Shown piece after piece: positions 63,853-64,000 of a DNA stretch of 64,000 nt (the first letter of the stretch is position 1; each line of letters starts with the position of its first letter). The notes below the pieces were generated by a model that ran no database searches, was not told where the DNA came from, and was given only the letters and a program-made list of their open reading frames with translations. Origin of the DNA: a bacterium (GTDB lineage: Bacteria > Planctomycetota > Planctomycetia > Kolteriales > Kolteriaceae). The stretch is taken from contig JAIELF010000021.1 of the NCBI GenBank assembly GCA_019753235.1, positions 1 through 64,000 of the forward strand, read 5' to 3'. Position numbers and translations under genes: made by a program.

Positions 63853-64000
63853 ATGGGCGATCTCTACGGGCCAACCGAGCCCCTTCTCTTCTCACGTGAT
63901 AACATTCATCTTTACTTTGGTGGTGAGATTCCACAATCCCGCGTCGAGCCGTGCGTCATCAACCCTACGGGTTTTAAAGGCGGGTGCATCGACTTGGTTT
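63853..64000 (+). CDS. Unidentified gene, N-terminal part only (cut by window edge)
   Basis: An open frame from ATG 63853 to the edge, 49 codons, beginning MGDLYGPTEPLLFSRDNIHL and continuing without stop. GGGAGGGA at 63838-63845 is a strong ribosome site seven bases upstream. The product is not recognised from this much. Whether it lies in the element or in the chromosome beyond the attachment core cannot be told. Confidence 0.6.
   Translation, partial: MGDLYGPTEPLLFSRDNIHLYFGGEIPQSRVEPCVINPTGFKGGCIDLV

Overview
The window looks like part of a large mobile replicon or genomic island from a Planctomycetota bacterium. This is inferred from the mix of Ser/Thr kinases, stand-alone CHASE2 sensors, a PEP-CTERM protease, Planctomycetes-like plasmid genes and the integrase tail. 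I could not confirm the lineage by search. Coding density is high and most genes sit in tight operons with ATGA overlaps.

Layout. (1) 1-2.2 kb: the end of a Qat antiphage defence operon (qatB tail, qatC QueC-like, qatD TatD-like). (2) 2.3-8.5 kb, minus strand: a Spy-like protein, a flavin/2Fe-2S reductase with a periplasmic-type N-terminus, a di-haem membrane cytochrome, a seven-haem cytochrome c and a YHS-glucan phosphorylase fusion. Together they look like a transmembrane electron-export chain. (3) 9.0-15.9 kb: a secreted HMA protein facing a nine-gene copper/heavy-metal operon (multicopper oxidase, TolC-type channel, cytochrome c, Cys-rich exported proteins), then two paralogous lipoproteins. 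(4) 16-24.5 kb: a Ser/Thr kinase overlapping a CHASE2 sensor, an Flp-type pilin, a PEP-CTERM trypsin-like protease, a second CHASE2 protein and a graveyard of toxin-antitoxin genes. (5) 24.5-26 kb: a non-coding but highly structured stretch. It is probably a truncated group II intron plus a second hairpin-rich segment, beside a 230-aa gene of unknown function.

(6) 26-39 kb: plasmid-like backbone: DEDDh exonuclease, three iteron-like repeats, replication initiator, ParA, ParB, a DUF433/DUF5615 pair, a large imperfect inverted repeat in a 0.9-kb non-coding region, a VirD4/TraD-like coupling ATPase, two replication-relaxation-like proteins and an AT-hook protein. (7) 39-58.9 kb: a second kinase, an outer-membrane protein and a long plus-strand heavy-metal island. 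The island holds a CzcCBA-type RND pump, a MacAB/Lol-like ABC efflux system with two permeases, a Zn/Cd/Pb P-type ATPase, and His- and Cys-rich exported proteins. (8) 59.2-64 kb: a two-gene operon of a Cas4-like membrane protein and an HTH-pseudokinase, next to an excisionase-like gene and a tyrosine integrase. The integrase 3' end contains a 41-bp tRNA 3'-half, the likely attachment core, followed by four GGGTACAA repeats. The window ends inside an unidentified gene.

How it fits together: the element carries its own replication, partition, transfer and integration functions. Its cargo is metal resistance in two blocks and antiphage or antiphage-like modules at both edges. The most interesting parts are the Cas4-like/pseudokinase pair, the structured RNA-like region at 24.5-25.8 kb, the attachment site inside the integrase gene, and the family of small Cys-rich exported proteins within the metal operons.
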